Assembly: GCA_050698355.1 (NCBI GenBank)
Contig: JBOHBN010000132.1
Location: forward strand, 1-64,000
Length of the DNA stretch: 64,000 bases
Direction of reading: 5' to 3'
Source: JBOHBN01 sp050698355
GTDB lineage: Bacteria > Actinomycetota > Actinomycetes > Streptosporangiales > WHST01
Part shown: piece by piece, positions 1 through 9,333 of the stretch
Layout: every line of letters starts with the position of its first letter
How positions within the stretch are numbered: position 1 is the stretch's first letter
Program-made: the position numbers and the translations under genes
The notes under the pieces: generated by a model
What the model was told of the DNA's origin: nothing
The model's database searches: none
Seen by the model: the letters and a program-made list of their open reading frames with translations, nothing else

Positions 1-1446
1 CCCCTTGGCGAACCACGAGATGGTGGCAAAGGCGAAGACGACGAGCACCGCGATCGGCGCGTAGTTGAACGAGTCGACCGTGATCGGCTTGCTCGGCGGC
101 AGCATGAACAAGATGACGATGAACGCCACCCAGATCACCGCGACCCAGCCGATGAACGGGCTCCACTTGCCGAGGTTCCACGGCCCGACCTGGAACGAGG
201 GGTTGATCCGGCGCAGGAACACCGGAGCGACGTACGCGATGTACAAGCCGATGACCGCGATCGAGGTGACGGCGAGGTACGCGGTGTAGTTGAACAGCGC
301 CGGGCTGGCCAGGACGATCGAGCAGATCGTGCAGAGCCAGATCGAGTTCGTCGGTGTTCCTGTGCGCGGGTTGACCTTTGCCCAACGCCGGGACCCGGGC
401 AGCGCGCCGTCCCGGGAGAACGCGTACGACATTCGCGAGTTGGCGGTCACCGACGCCATCCCGCAGAAGAACTGGGCGACCGCGGCGATCAACAGCAGGA
501 AGGCGCCGGCGTCGTGCCCGACGGCGTCGATGAAGATCTGCGCCGGCGGCAGGCCGGTGGGGCTGTTCAGCGCCTTGTCGTAGTCCTGGATCGACGCCGT
601 GACCGCGACGAGCAGCACCCAGCCGGCGATGATCGACACGAGGACGCTCATCACGATGCCACGCGGCGCGGACCGGGCGGCGCCCCTGGTCTCCTCCGCA
701 ACGTGCGCGGACGCGTCGTACCCGGTGTAGGTGTACTGGGCCATCAGCAGCCCGATGAGGAACACGTAGACGGGGCTGGACCACCCGCTGGAGTTCTCGA
801 AGTGCGTGAAGGTCCAGGCGACGCTCTGGTGCTGGTCGGGTATCGCGAGCAGCACGATCACGATGACCGCGACGCCGGCGACGTGCCACCACGCGCTGAC
901 GTTCGACAGCAACCGCACCAGGTTGACGCCGAACGTGTTGAGCAACCCGTGCGCGACCAGGATGATGACGAAGACGACGAAGGTGCTCACCTGGGTCACC
1001 TGGAAGTCGAAGGTGAGGTTCATGAACGCCGTCCACGTCACCGCCGCGCCGTAGTCGATCGCGGCGGTCACCGCGACCTCGCCGAGGAAGTTGAACCAGC
1101 CGACGTACCACGCCCAGGCCGGCCTGTGCCGCCTGGCGAGCCGGCCGGCCCAGTAGTACAGGCCACCCGCGGTCGGGAAGACCGAGCAGACCTCGCCCAT
1201 GGCGAGCGCCACGCAGAGCACAAAGATGCCGACAAGCGGCCAGCCGATCGTGATCGCGATCGGACCGCCGGAGGTCATCGCGATCCCGTACGAGGTGATG
1301 CAGCCGGCCAGGATGGAGATGATGGAGAACGAGACCGCGAAGTTGGAGAACGCGCTCATGCCGCGGCGCAGCTCCTGCTTGTAGCCCAGCTCCGCCAGCT
1401 TCCTGGCGTCCTCGTCGAGCTCCTGGTCGAGCTGGCGCTCTGCCAT
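1..1446 (-). CDS. APC-superfamily amino acid/GABA permease (partial, C-terminus off window)
   Basis: The minus-strand frame opens at ATG 1446 with a GGGAGG ribosome site at 1453-1458 and stays open for 482 codons to the window edge, so the C-terminus is missing. The N-terminus (MAERQLDQELDEDARKLAEL, then GYKQELRRGMSAFSNFA) and the following hydrophobic segments are typical of the BAT1/UGA4-type amino-acid permeases, 12-helix cytoplasmic-membrane proteins importing amino acids or GABA by cation coupling. Roughly eleven hydrophobic segments are visible, with a glycine-rich first helix. The substrate cannot be decided from sequence. It is divergent from the toxin-antitoxin pair at 1641. Confidence 0.88.
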   Translation of the reverse strand, partial: MAERQLDQELDEDARKLAELGYKQELRRGMSAFSNFAVSFSIISILAGCITSYGIAMTSGGPIAITIGWPLVGIFVLCVALAMGEVCSVFPTAGGLYYWAGRLARRHRPAWAWYVGWFNFLGEVAVTAAIDYGAAVTWTAFMNLTFDFQVTQVSTFVVFVIILVAHGLLNTFGVNLVRLLSNVSAWWHVAGVAVIVIVLLAIPDQHQSVAWTFTHFENSSGWSSPVYVFLIGLLMAQYTYTGYDASAHVAEETRGAARSAPRGIVMSVLVSIIAGWVLLVAVTASIQDYDKALNSPTGLPPAQIFIDAVGHDAGAFLLLIAAVAQFFCGMASVTANSRMSYAFSRDGALPGSRRWAKVNPRTGTPTNSIWLCTICSIVLASPALFNYTAYLAVTSIAVIGLYIAYVAPVFLRRINPSFQVGPWNLGKWSPFIGWVAVIWVAFIVILFMLPPSKPITVDSFNYAPIAVLVVFAFATISWFAKG

Positions 1447-1555
1447 GACACGCCTCCCAAACATCCCGAGACGGACCTTTGTGATCGGCGCCTCGCGGTG
1501 CATTGGAGTGTGCCGCCGCCCATCGTGCCCTGTCAATGGTCTAAGCGAGAACCTT

Positions 1556-1611
1556 TTAGTCGTGACGTTGCCGGTGCTGCTAGTTAGTCGTGACGTTGCC
1601 GGTGCTGCTAG
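1556..1611. repeat. Perfect 28-bp tandem duplication upstream of the toxin-antitoxin genes
   Basis: Two identical, directly adjacent 28-bp units (1556-1583 and 1584-1611), each beginning TTAGTCGTGACGTTGCC and ending GGTGCTGCTAG. They lie 30 bp upstream of the antitoxin start and within the divergent intergenic region with the permease. Position suggests an operator or duplicated promoter for the toxin-antitoxin operon, but this is inference. Confidence 0.9.
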
Positions 1612-1640
1612 GCTTAGTCCAGTTAGCTAAGGAGACGGCC

Positions 1641-1886
1641 ATGTCGGAGCCCGCGCCCGAGCACTACAACCTGCACGAGGCGAAGACGCAGCTGTCACGG
1701 ATCGTCCACCGGGTGGAGAACGGCGAGGAGATCGTACTCAGCCGCGCCGGCACGCCGGTCGCGAAGGTCGTACCGCTGCCGCGGAAGGTCCACCGCGAAG
1801 GTCGCGGGATGTACCCGGATATCGAGATCGCCGACGACTTCGACGAGCTGCCCGATGAGATCGCCGAAGCCTTCGGCATGCGCTGA
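1641..1886 (+). CDS. Type II antitoxin, Phd/YefM family
   Basis: An 81-aa protein starting at ATG 1641, preceded by AAGGAGAC; a longer in-frame start at 1590 lies inside the tandem repeat and is rejected. Residues 7-45 (HYNLHEAKTQLSRIVHRVEN, then GEEIVLSRAGTPVAKVVPL) are the classic Phd/YefM fold, which dimerises, binds operator DNA and presents its C-terminal tail to the toxin. The acidic C-terminus (ADDFDELPDEIAEAFGMR) is a plausible toxin-neutralising tail. The stop overlaps the toxin start by one base (TGATG), indicating translational coupling. Autoregulation through the upstream 28-bp repeats is likely but not shown. Confidence 0.92.
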   Translation: MSEPAPEHYNLHEAKTQLSRIVHRVENGEEIVLSRAGTPVAKVVPLPRKVHREGRGMYPDIEIADDFDELPDEIAEAFGMR

Positions 1887-2260
1887 TGCGGCTCCTTCTG
1901 GACACGCACGTCATCCTGTGGTGGCTGGGTAATGCGCCCCGCCTCGCCTCGGACCTTATGACTCGGCTCGAGACCGAGCCCGAAACGTTCGTCAGCGCGG
2001 TTTCTGTCTGGGAGGTCTCGATCAAGCAGGCTTTGGGCAAGCTGAAGGAACGCGCGAACCTAGCAGGAGCGATCAGCGAGCGCGGCTTCCGTGAGCTGCC
2101 GGTCACCTTCCGGCACGCGGTGGCGGTTCGGGGGGTTCCGCCACACCACAAGGACCCGTTCGACCGGATGCTGATCGCGCAGGCCCGGGCGGAGAACCTG
2201 ACGATCGTCACCCACGACCGGCGGTTCGAGAGCTACGACGTGCCGCTGCTCCTGGCCTGA
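1886..2260 (+). CDS. VapC-type PIN-domain ribonuclease toxin
   Basis: A 124-aa PIN-domain protein. Acidic catalytic residues are visible in the expected order: Asp6 (LLLDTHVILWW), Glu in SVWEVSIK, Asp in DPFDRMLIAQA and Asp in THDRRF. These coordinate Mg2+ for RNA cleavage; known relatives cut tRNA or rRNA when the antitoxin is degraded. The start codon overlaps the antitoxin stop (TGATG), so the pair is one operon. All PIN residues are intact, so the toxin looks functional. The RNA target cannot be inferred. Confidence 0.93.
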   Translation: MRLLLDTHVILWWLGNAPRLASDLMTRLETEPETFVSAVSVWEVSIKQALGKLKERANLAGAISERGFRELPVTFRHAVAVRGVPPHHKDPFDRMLIAQARAENLTIVTHDRRFESYDVPLLLA

Positions 2261-2305
2261 GCCGCTCGCAACGACAGCTGGGCCGGGGCTCCAGTCGGAC
2301 ATGCG

Positions 2306-2357
2306 GTGATCATGAAGGGTCTTCCGTGTCCTGGCCCGGGGAATCCTTCATGATCAC
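2306..2357. repeat. 52-bp dispersed palindrome, copy 1
   Basis: Starts GTGATCATGAAGG and ends CCTTCATGATCAC: 13-bp perfect terminal arms with a degenerate centre, total 52 bp. The same length and termini recur at 16752, 44419 and 49376. This copy lies 45 bp after vapC and immediately before lhr. Confidence 0.85.
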
Positions 2358-2394
2358 GCGAGGGCCGGCGTCCGCGCCGGGTGTCGGTGCCGCG

Positions 2395-5300
2395 ATGCAG
2401 GATGGGGACGTGGCCGACTCCGTGCTCGACGCGTTCTCCCCGGTGACCCGCGCGTGGTTCACCGGGGCGTTCGCCGCGCCCACACCCGCGCAGGACGGCG
2501 CGTGGCGCACGGTTAGCCGGGGCGAGCACTCGCTCGTCGTCGCGCCGACCGGTTCCGGCAAGACGCTCGCGGCGTTCCTCTGGGCGGTCGACCGGCTGGT
2601 GACCGGGCCGCCGCCTGACGACCCGAAGCGACGCTGCCGGGTGCTGTACGTCTCGCCACTGAAGGCGCTCGCGGTCGACGTCGAGCGCAACCTGCGGGCA
2701 CCGCTGACCGGCATCCGGCACGCCGGCGAGCGGCTCGGCGCCGACGTCCCCGAGCTGAGCGTCGCGATCCGCTCCGGCGACACCCCGGCCGATCAGCGCC
2801 GCCGGCTCGGCACCCACCCACCCGACATCCTCATCACCACGCCGGAGTCACTGTTCCTGCTGCTCACCTCGCAGGCGCGCGAGACGCTGCGCGGCGTCGA
2901 GACCGTGGTGATCGACGAGGTGCACTCGGTCGCCGGCACGAAACGCGGTGCGCACCTCGCCCTGTCGCTGGAGCGCCTCGACGCGCTGCTCCCGCGGCCG
3001 GCGCAGCGACTCGGGCTGTCCGCGACCGTACGCCCCGTCGAGGAGATCGCGCGGTTCCTCGGTGGCACGACGCGGGACGTCACGGTCGTCCAGCCGCGCA
3101 CGACCAAACAGGTCGACGTGAGCGTCGTCGTACCGGTCGAGGACATGCGCGACCTCGGCGAGTCCACCGGCGAGGTCGACGGCAACGCGGCAGGCCCGGA
3201 ACGGCGCGCCTCGATCTGGCCGCACGTCGAGGAGCGGGTACTCGACCTCGTCCAGGGCCACCGGTCGACGATCGTGTTCGCCAACTCCAGACGAGCCGCC
3301 GAGCGACTCTGCGCCCGCGTCAACGAGGTGTGGACCGAACGCCAGGGAGCCGCGCTCGACGACACCCTCGCGCCCGCCCAGGCGATGGGACAGTCGGGCG
3401 CGAGCCGCGGCGCACCGGAGGAGGTCGCACGCGCGCACCACGGCTCGGTGTCGAAGGAGCAGCGCGCCGAGATCGAGGAGTCGCTGAAGGCCGGACGGCT
3501 GCCGGCGGTGGTGGCGACGAGCAGTCTGGAGCTCGGCATCGACATGGGAGCGGTCGACCTCGTCGTCCAGGTCGAGGCGCCCCCGTCGGTGGCCAGCGGG
3601 CTGCAACGCGTCGGGCGGTCCGGCCACCACGTCGGCGCGGTGAGCAAGGGGGTGGTGTTCCCCAAGTACCGCGGTGACCTGCTCGCGAGCGCGGTCGTCG
3701 CCGAGCGGATGGGCACGGGGCAGATCGAGGAGATGCGCTATCCCCGCAACCCCCTCGACATCCTCGCCCAGCAGGTCGTCGCCGCCTGCTCGGTCGACGA
3801 GTGGGCCGCCGACGACCTGCTCGCCCTGGTACGCCGCTCCGCACCGTTCGAGTCCCTGCCGCAGTCGGCGTACGACGCGGTGCTCGACATGCTCGCCGGC
3901 CGCTACCCGAGCGACGAGTTCGCCGAGCTGCGCCCGCGCATCGTCTGGGACCGCGTTGCCGGCACGCTGACGGCACGGCCGGGCGCGCAGCGGCTCGCGG
4001 TGACCAGCGGCGGCACGATCCCCGACCGCGGCCTGTTCGGCGTCTTCCTCGTCGGCGAGCGCGGTTCCCGGGTCGGCGAGCTGGACGAGGAGATGGTGTA
4101 CGAGTCGCGGGTCGGCGACGTCTTCACACTCGGCTCGACTTCCTGGCGGATCGAGGACATCACCCACGACCGGGTGCTGGTCTCCCCGGCGCCCGGGCGC
4201 GGCGGGCGGCTGCCGTTCTGGAAGGGCGACGCGCCCGGACGGCCCGCGGAGATGGGCCGCGCGCTCGGCGCCTTCACCCGCGAGCTGTCCCGCCTCGAGT
4301 CAGGCGCGGCACGCGACCGGCTCGCCGCTGCCGGCCTGGACGACTGGGCGGCGGGCAACCTGCTCACCTACCTCGACGAGCAACGGCAGGCGACAGGGCA
4401 CCTGCCGGACGACCGCACCATCGTGGTGGAGCGGTTCCACGACGAGCTGGGCGACTGGCGTGTCGTCGTACACTCGCCGTTCGGCGCGCAGGTGCACGCC
4501 CCGTGGGCGTTCGCGATGACCGCACGGCTGCGCGAGCAGTACGGCGTGGAGGCGCAGGCCGTCCACTCCGACGACGGCATCGTCCTGCGCATCCCGGAAA
4601 CCGACGAGCGGCCTCCCGCCGGGCTCGCGCTGTTCGACCCGGACGAGGTCGAGGCCCTGGTCACCGACGAGGTCGGCAACTCCACGCTGTTCGCCGCCCG
4701 GTTCCGCGAGTGCGCGGCCCGCTCGCTGCTGCTGCCCCGCCAGCGGCCGGGCCGACGGATGCCGCTGTGGCAGCAACGGCAACGTTCGGCGCAGCTGCTC
4801 CAGGTGGCCAGCAGGTACGCGTCCTTCCCCGTCACGTTGGAGACGATGCGCGAGTGCCTGCAGGACGTGTTCGACGTGCCGGGCCTCGTCGAGCTGCTGC
4901 GCGACGTCGACCGCCGGGTTGTACGCATCGTCGAGGTCGAGACGCCGGAGCCGTCGCCGTTCGCCCGCTCGCTGCTCTTCGGCTACGTCGGCGAGTTCCT
5001 GTACGAGGGCGACGCGCCGCTCGCAGAACGCCGGGCCCGCGCGCTCGCGCTCGACTCCTCGTTGCTCGCCGAGCTGCTCGGCCAGGCCGAGCTGCGCGAG
5101 CTGCTCGACCCGGACGCTGTGGCCGAGGTCGAGCAGGAACTCACCAGGCTCACGCCCGACCGCGCTGCCAGAGACGCCGAGGATGTCGCCGACCTGCTGC
5201 GCGTGCTCGGGCCGCTCTCGACCGAGGCCGCCGTTGCCCGCGGCGTGCAACCGGAGTGGCTCGCCGGATTGGAGGAGAGCCGGCGAGCGATCCGGGTACG

Positions 5301-6933
5301 CGTGGCCGGCGAGGAGCGCTGGGCGTCGATCGAGGACGCGGCGCGGCTGCGCGACGCGCTCGGCGTACCGCCGCCGCCCGGCGTCCCCGACGCCCTGCTT
5401 GCACCGGTCGACGACCCGCTCGGCGACCTCGTCTCCCGCTACGCCCGCACTCACGGCCCGTTCCATGTCGTCGATCTCGCCGCCGAGCTGGGCCTGGGTA
5501 CAGCAGTGGTCACCGGCGTCCTGCGCCGCCTCACGGCCGACGGCCGGGTGGTCGAGGGCGAGTTCCGTCCCGGAGGTACAGGTACCGAGTGGTGCGACGC
5601 CGGCGTGCTGCGCCGGCTACGCCGCAGGTCGCTCGCCGCACTGCGCGAGGAGACCGAACCGGTCGCGCAGTCCGCGCTCGCCGCGTTCCTACCGGGCTGG
5701 CAGCACGCCGGCCCGGCGGCCAGCACCCTGCGCGGCGCGGACGGGTTGCTCCGCGCCGTCGAGCAACTGCAGGGCGCGGTAGTGCCGGCGTCGGCACTGG
5801 AGTCGCTGGTCCTGCCGTCTCGCGTGGCCGACTACGCGCCGGCCATGCTCGACGAACTGATGGCCGCCGGTGAGGTGGTGTGGTCCGGCGCCGGGGCGCT
5901 CGCCGGTGGCGACGGCTGGGTCGTGCTCGCGCTCGCCGACACCGCACCGCTGCTCCTGCCCGAGCCGGCAGCGATCGAGCTCTCCGACCTGCATCGCGGC
6001 GTGCTCGACGCGCTGGAGGGCGGCGGCGCGCTGTTCTTCCGGCAGCTCACCGAGCGCACCGGCTCCCTCGACGACGCGTCGCTGGCCGCCACGTTGTGGG
6101 ATCTCGTCTGGTCCGGGCGCGTGACTGGCGACACGGTCGGCCCCCTGCGGGCGCTGCTCGGCGCCGGCGGCACGCATCGCCGCAGGCAGAGCGCGCCTCG
6201 CGGACGGTACGCGAGCCGTCGCACCCGCCCCGCCCTGCCGACACGGGCGGGCCCGCCGTCGACGCGGGGGCGGTGGTCGCTCACACCCGCGGCGGCGACC
6301 GACCCGACCCGGCGGGCGCATGCCGTCGCCGAGACGCTGCTCGACCGGCACGGCGTGGTCACCAGGGGTGTGGCGCCCGCGGAGCGCGTTCCAGGCGGGT
6401 TCGCCGCCGTCTACCGGGTGCTGCGAGCGTTCGAGGAGTCCGGTCGCTGCCGCCGCGGGTATTTCGTCGACGGCCTGGGCGCGGCCCAGTTCGCGACGCC
6501 TGGCGCGGTCGACCAGCTGCGGCTGTCGGCCGAGGAGCGGGCGCGAGAGGACACCGATCGCACCGCCCTGCTCCTCGCCGCGACCGACCCGGCGAACCCG
6601 TACGGGGCGGCGCTGGCGTGGCCGGACCGCCCGGGCGAGCTTGCGCCCGGGCACCGTCCCGGGCGCAAGGCCGGCGCCCTGGTCGTACTCATCGACGGGC
6701 AGCTGGTGCTCTACGTCGAGCGCGGCGGCCGCACGCTGCTCTCCTGGACCGACGACCCTGCGTTACTGCAACCGGCGGTCGACGCGCTTGCCCTCGCCGT
6801 CCGCGACGGGCACCTGGGCAAGCTGACCGTGGAACGCGCCGACGGCGATGCCGTACGCGACACCGCGCTCGCCGAGGCGCTGCGCGCCGCGGGCTTCCAC
6901 GCCACGCCCCGCGGCCTGCGGCTGCGCGCCTGA
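2395..6933 (+). CDS. lhr: ATP-dependent helicase Lhr (DEAD/DEAH, large helicase-related)
   Basis: About 1512 aa, the usual length of full Lhr proteins. N-terminal RecA-like motor domains show Walker A APTGSGKT near nucleotide 2545, a DEVH Walker B (VVIDEVHSVAGTK), motif III-like LGLSATVRP and the C-terminal helicase motifs GIDMGAVDLVVQ and QRVGRSGH. These are followed by the winged-helix and long C-terminal Lhr extension. Lhr is a 3'-5' ssDNA translocase and RNA:DNA helicase linked to DNA repair in mycobacteria. In many actinobacteria it neighbours a Nei glycosylase; here nei is about 4.7 kb downstream. The start is uncertain: ATG 2395 is chosen because an earlier in-frame start at 2326 lies inside the 52-bp palindrome; GTG 2410, preceded by GGATGGGG, is an alternative. 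Confidence 0.95.
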   Translation: MQDGDVADSVLDAFSPVTRAWFTGAFAAPTPAQDGAWRTVSRGEHSLVVAPTGSGKTLAAFLWAVDRLVTGPPPDDPKRRCRVLYVSPLKALAVDVERNLRAPLTGIRHAGERLGADVPELSVAIRSGDTPADQRRRLGTHPPDILITTPESLFLLLTSQARETLRGVETVVIDEVHSVAGTKRGAHLALSLERLDALLPRPAQRLGLSATVRPVEEIARFLGGTTRDVTVVQPRTTKQVDVSVVVPVEDMRDLGESTGEVDGNAAGPERRASIWPHVEERVLDLVQGHRSTIVFANSRRAAERLCARVNEVWTERQGAALDDTLAPAQAMGQSGASRGAPEEVARAHHGSVSKEQRAEIEESLKAGRLPAVVATSSLELGIDMGAVDLVVQVEAPPSVASGLQRVGRSGHHVGAVSKGVVFPKYRGDLLASAVVAERMGTGQIEEMRYPRNPLDILAQQVVAACSVDEWAADDLLALVRRSAPFESLPQSAYDAVLDMLAGRYPSDEFAELRPRIVWDRVAGTLTARPGAQRLAVTSGGTIPDRGLFGVFLVGERGSRVGELDEEMVYESRVGDVFTLGSTSWRIEDITHDRVLVSPAPGRGGRLPFWKGDAPGRPAEMGRALGAFTRELSRLESGAARDRLAAAGLDDWAAGNLLTYLDEQRQATGHLPDDRTIVVERFHDELGDWRVVVHSPFGAQVHAPWAFAMTARLREQYGVEAQAVHSDDGIVLRIPETDERPPAGLALFDPDEVEALVTDEVGNSTLFAARFRECAARSLLLPRQRPGRRMPLWQQRQRSAQLLQVASRYASFPVTLETMRECLQDVFDVPGLVELLRDVDRRVVRIVEVETPEPSPFARSLLFGYVGEFLYEGDAPLAERRARALALDSSLLAELLGQAELRELLDPDAVAEVEQELTRLTPDRAARDAEDVADLLRVLGPLSTEAAVARGVQPEWLAGLEESRRAIRVRVAGEERWASIEDAARLRDALGVPPPPGVPDALLAPVDDPLGDLVSRYARTHGPFHVVDLAAELGLGTAVVTGVLRRLTADGRVVEGEFRPGGTGTEWCDAGVLRRLRRRSLAALREETEPVAQSALAAFLPGWQHAGPAASTLRGADGLLRAVEQLQGAVVPASALESLVLPSRVADYAPAMLDELMAAGEVVWSGAGALAGGDGWVVLALADTAPLLLPEPAAIELSDLHRGVLDALEGGGALFFRQLTERTGSLDDASLAATLWDLVWSGRVTGDTVGPLRALLGAGGTHRRRQSAPRGRYASRRTRPALPTRAGPPSTRGRWSLTPAAATDPTRRAHAVAETLLDRHGVVTRGVAPAERVPGGFAAVYRVLRAFEESGRCRRGYFVDGLGAAQFATPGAVDQLRLSAEERAREDTDRTALLLAATDPANPYGAALAWPDRPGELAPGHRPGRKAGALVVLIDGQLVLYVERGGRTLLSWTDDPALLQPAVDALALAVRDGHLGKLTVERADGDAVRDTALAEALRAAGFHATPRGLRLRA

Positions 6934-7022
6934 CCGACGCGGTCGCGCACGTGTGTGGGGCCATGGCCTCGATCGGGTACACCTGCCGGTAGAGCCGTTG
7001 CCTCGGCCGTGAGGAGCCCGCC

Positions 7023-8285
7023 ATGGTTGTCACATCAGCCGCATCGTCCGTGCTCGCAGGCTCGGGCACCATCCGGCAGTGGCAGGAAGACCTCTATCGC
7101 GATCTGCACCGGCATCCCGAGCTGTCCCACCAGGAACGACGGACTGCCGAGAAGGTTGCCGACCGGCTCGGAAGGGCCGGGTTCCGAGTACACCCTGGTG
7201 TCGGTGGTACGGGCGTTGTCGGCGTGCTGGGCAATGGGAGCGGTCCGACGGTGCTGATGCGTGCGGACATGGACGCTCTTCCGGTGCGTGAGGCGACCGG
7301 GCTGCCGTATGCCAGCACCGTGACCGCCACGGATGAAAGCGGCAACGACGTCCCGGTTGCCCACGCCTGCGGACACGATGTGCACGTGGTCTGCCTGCTC
7401 GGCGCCGCGGCATTGCTCGCCGACGCCGCCCACCAGTGGAGCGGGACCGTGGTAGCGCTGTTCCAACCGGCCGAGGAGACCGCCGACGGCGCCCAGGGGA
7501 TGATCTACGACGGTCTCGCGCAGCTGATCCCTGCCCCGGACGTGGCGCTGGCCCAACACGTGTTGCCCGCGCCGGCCGGTGATCTCGGCACCCGCTCCGG
7601 GCCCGTGCTGTCCGCTGCCGACAGCGTGCGCATCACCGTGCACGGACGCGGCGGGCACGGCTCGATGCCGCAGGCCACGGTGGACCCTGTGGTCCTCGCC
7701 GCGATGATCGTGGTCCGGTTGCAGACCGTCATCGCCCGCGAGACACCGCCCGGGGAAACCGCGGTGCTCACCGTCGGCAGCATCCAGGCAGGTACGAAGA
7801 GCAACGTCATCCCCGACAACGCCGTCGTACAGCTCAACATCCGCACCTACAGCGAACAGACCAGGAGCGCAATCCTGGACGCGGTGCGCCGCATCGTCAC
7901 CGCCGAGTGCCGAGCCTCGAGTTGCCCGAAGGAGCCGGAGTTCGAGTACTTCGAACGCTTCCCGTTGACCGACAACGATCCTTCGGTTACCGATCGGGTG
8001 GCCAGCTCCTTCACCGACTTCTTCGGCGACCGCGCCCAGACGATGGAGCAGCAGACCGCGAGCGAGGACTTCGGTGACATCCCGAACGTGCTCGGCGTTC
8101 CCTACACCTACTGGGGTCTCGGCGGCATCGACTCGGCGGTCTACCGCAGGGCCGAGGCCGCCGGTCGCGTCGCGCAAGACGTTCCGGTGAACCACTCCCC
8201 GCAGTTCGCTCCGGAGCTGCAACCCACTCTCGACACCGGTACCCAAGCCCTGGTCGTCGCGGCACTGGCCTGGCTGGCTCGTTGA
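7023..8285 (+). CDS. M20-family amidohydrolase (N-acyl amino acid / IAA-amino acid hydrolase-like)
   Basis: A 420-aa cytosolic metallopeptidase of the M20D amidohydrolase group. Visible family motifs are DLHRHPELSHQE near residue 25, VLMRADMDALPV, AHACGHDVHV (metal ligands), PAEE with the catalytic glutamate, the dimerisation segment GRGGHGSMP, and ASEDFGDIP near the C-terminus. The family removes acyl groups from N-acyl amino acids or related amides using two metal ions. The start ATG 7023 is preceded by GAGGAG. It sits between lhr and a dehydrogenase with no clear operon link; the substrate is unknown. Confidence 0.92.
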   Translation: MVVTSAASSVLAGSGTIRQWQEDLYRDLHRHPELSHQERRTAEKVADRLGRAGFRVHPGVGGTGVVGVLGNGSGPTVLMRADMDALPVREATGLPYASTVTATDESGNDVPVAHACGHDVHVVCLLGAAALLADAAHQWSGTVVALFQPAEETADGAQGMIYDGLAQLIPAPDVALAQHVLPAPAGDLGTRSGPVLSAADSVRITVHGRGGHGSMPQATVDPVVLAAMIVVRLQTVIARETPPGETAVLTVGSIQAGTKSNVIPDNAVVQLNIRTYSEQTRSAILDAVRRIVTAECRASSCPKEPEFEYFERFPLTDNDPSVTDRVASSFTDFFGDRAQTMEQQTASEDFGDIPNVLGVPYTYWGLGGIDSAVYRRAEAAGRVAQDVPVNHSPQFAPELQPTLDTGTQALVVAALAWLAR

Positions 8286-8373
8286 CTCACCGCCGGTCGA
8301 CTGGTCTCGGCCTGTACCTGCGCGGCCGGCCGCACCACTACGGTTGACCGCAGGCGACCGGAGAGGATTCGCG

Positions 8374-9333
8374 ATGACGCTGCGCTGTGCCGTGCTCGAC
8401 GACTACCAGGACGCCGCGATGCGCGTGGCGGACTGGTCGCACCTCGACGGGCGGGTGGAGATCACGACGTACCAGCGGCACCTCGGCACCGGCGACGACG
8501 TCGTCACGGCGCTGCGCGACTACGACGTGATCGTCGCGATGCGCGAGCGCACCCCGTTCCCCGCGGAGGTGCTCGCGCAGCTGCCGCGCCTGCGGTTGCT
8601 CGTCACCACGGGGATGCGCAACGCGTCCATCGACATGCAGGCCGCGCGCGACAACGGCGTGACCGTCTCGGGCACCGCGAGCCGTCCCGACCCGCCTGCG
8701 GAGCTGACCTGGGCGCTGATCCTCGGCCTCGCCCGGCACCTGGTGCCGGAGAGCACCGCCCTACGGGCCGACGGCCCCTGGCAGTCGACCATCGGCACCG
8801 ACCTCACCGGCCGGACGCTGGGACTGCTCGGGTTCGGCAAGATCGGCACCCGCGTCGCGCGGGTCGGCCGCGCGTTCGGCATGGACGTCGCCGCGTGGAG
8901 CCAGAACCTGACGCCGGACCGTACCGATGCGGAGGGCGTGCGCCTCGCCGGGTCGAAGGAGGAGCTTCTCGGCCGGGCCGACTTCGTCTCTGTGCACCTC
9001 GTGCTGAGCGATCGCACCCGCGGCCTGCTCGACGACGCGGCACTCGGCGCGATGCGTCCGGACGCGTACCTCGTCAACACCTCCCGCGCCGCCATTGTCG
9101 ACCAGGCCGCGCTGATCGACGCGCTCGAACAGGAACGGATCGCCGGCGCGGGGCTGGACGTGTACGAACTGGAGCCGCTGCCCGCCCGGCACCCGCTGCG
9201 TACCCTGCCGAACGTGCTCGCCACGCCGCACATCGGCTACGTGACGAAGGGGAGCTACTCGGTGTACTACGGCGAGGCGGTCGAGGACATCGTTGCGTAC
9301 CTCGCCGGGTCGCCGGTGCGCGTCCTCACGTGA
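8374..9333 (+). CDS. D-2-hydroxyacid dehydrogenase family protein (NAD-dependent)
   Basis: A 319-aa enzyme starting at ATG 8374, preceded by GAGAGGA; an earlier in-frame start at 8344 is less likely. The N-terminal half is the substrate domain. The central Rossmann fold contains LGFGKIGTRVARVGRAFGM, and NTSRAAIVDQAALIDAL plus the ATPHIGYVT histidine motif identify the D-isomer 2-hydroxyacid dehydrogenase superfamily (phosphoglycerate dehydrogenase-like). Reaction: NAD(P)-linked interconversion of a 2-oxoacid and a D-2-hydroxyacid. It lacks the ACT regulatory domain of SerA, so it is not the canonical serine-biosynthesis enzyme. Its end overlaps the convergent MFS gene by 8 bp. Confidence 0.92.
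   Translation: MTLRCAVLDDYQDAAMRVADWSHLDGRVEITTYQRHLGTGDDVVTALRDYDVIVAMRERTPFPAEVLAQLPRLRLLVTTGMRNASIDMQAARDNGVTVSGTASRPDPPAELTWALILGLARHLVPESTALRADGPWQSTIGTDLTGRTLGLLGFGKIGTRVARVGRAFGMDVAAWSQNLTPDRTDAEGVRLAGSKEELLGRADFVSVHLVLSDRTRGLLDDAALGAMRPDAYLVNTSRAAIVDQAALIDALEQERIAGAGLDVYELEPLPARHPLRTLPNVLATPHIGYVTKGSYSVYYGEAVEDIVAYLAGSPVRVLT

Noticed and set aside
514..1587. A 357-codon plus-strand frame antisense to the permease
   Set aside because: No family features; the minus-strand permease has clear transporter motifs, start and ribosome site.
2326..2394. Upstream start for lhr adding 23 residues
   Set aside because: These codons come from the 52-bp palindrome and a non-conserved spacer.
3801..5873. 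A 690-codon open frame inside lhr and many similar long frames on both strands
   Set aside because: High-GC shadow frames with Arg/Pro/Ala-rich, low-information products overlapping well-supported genes.
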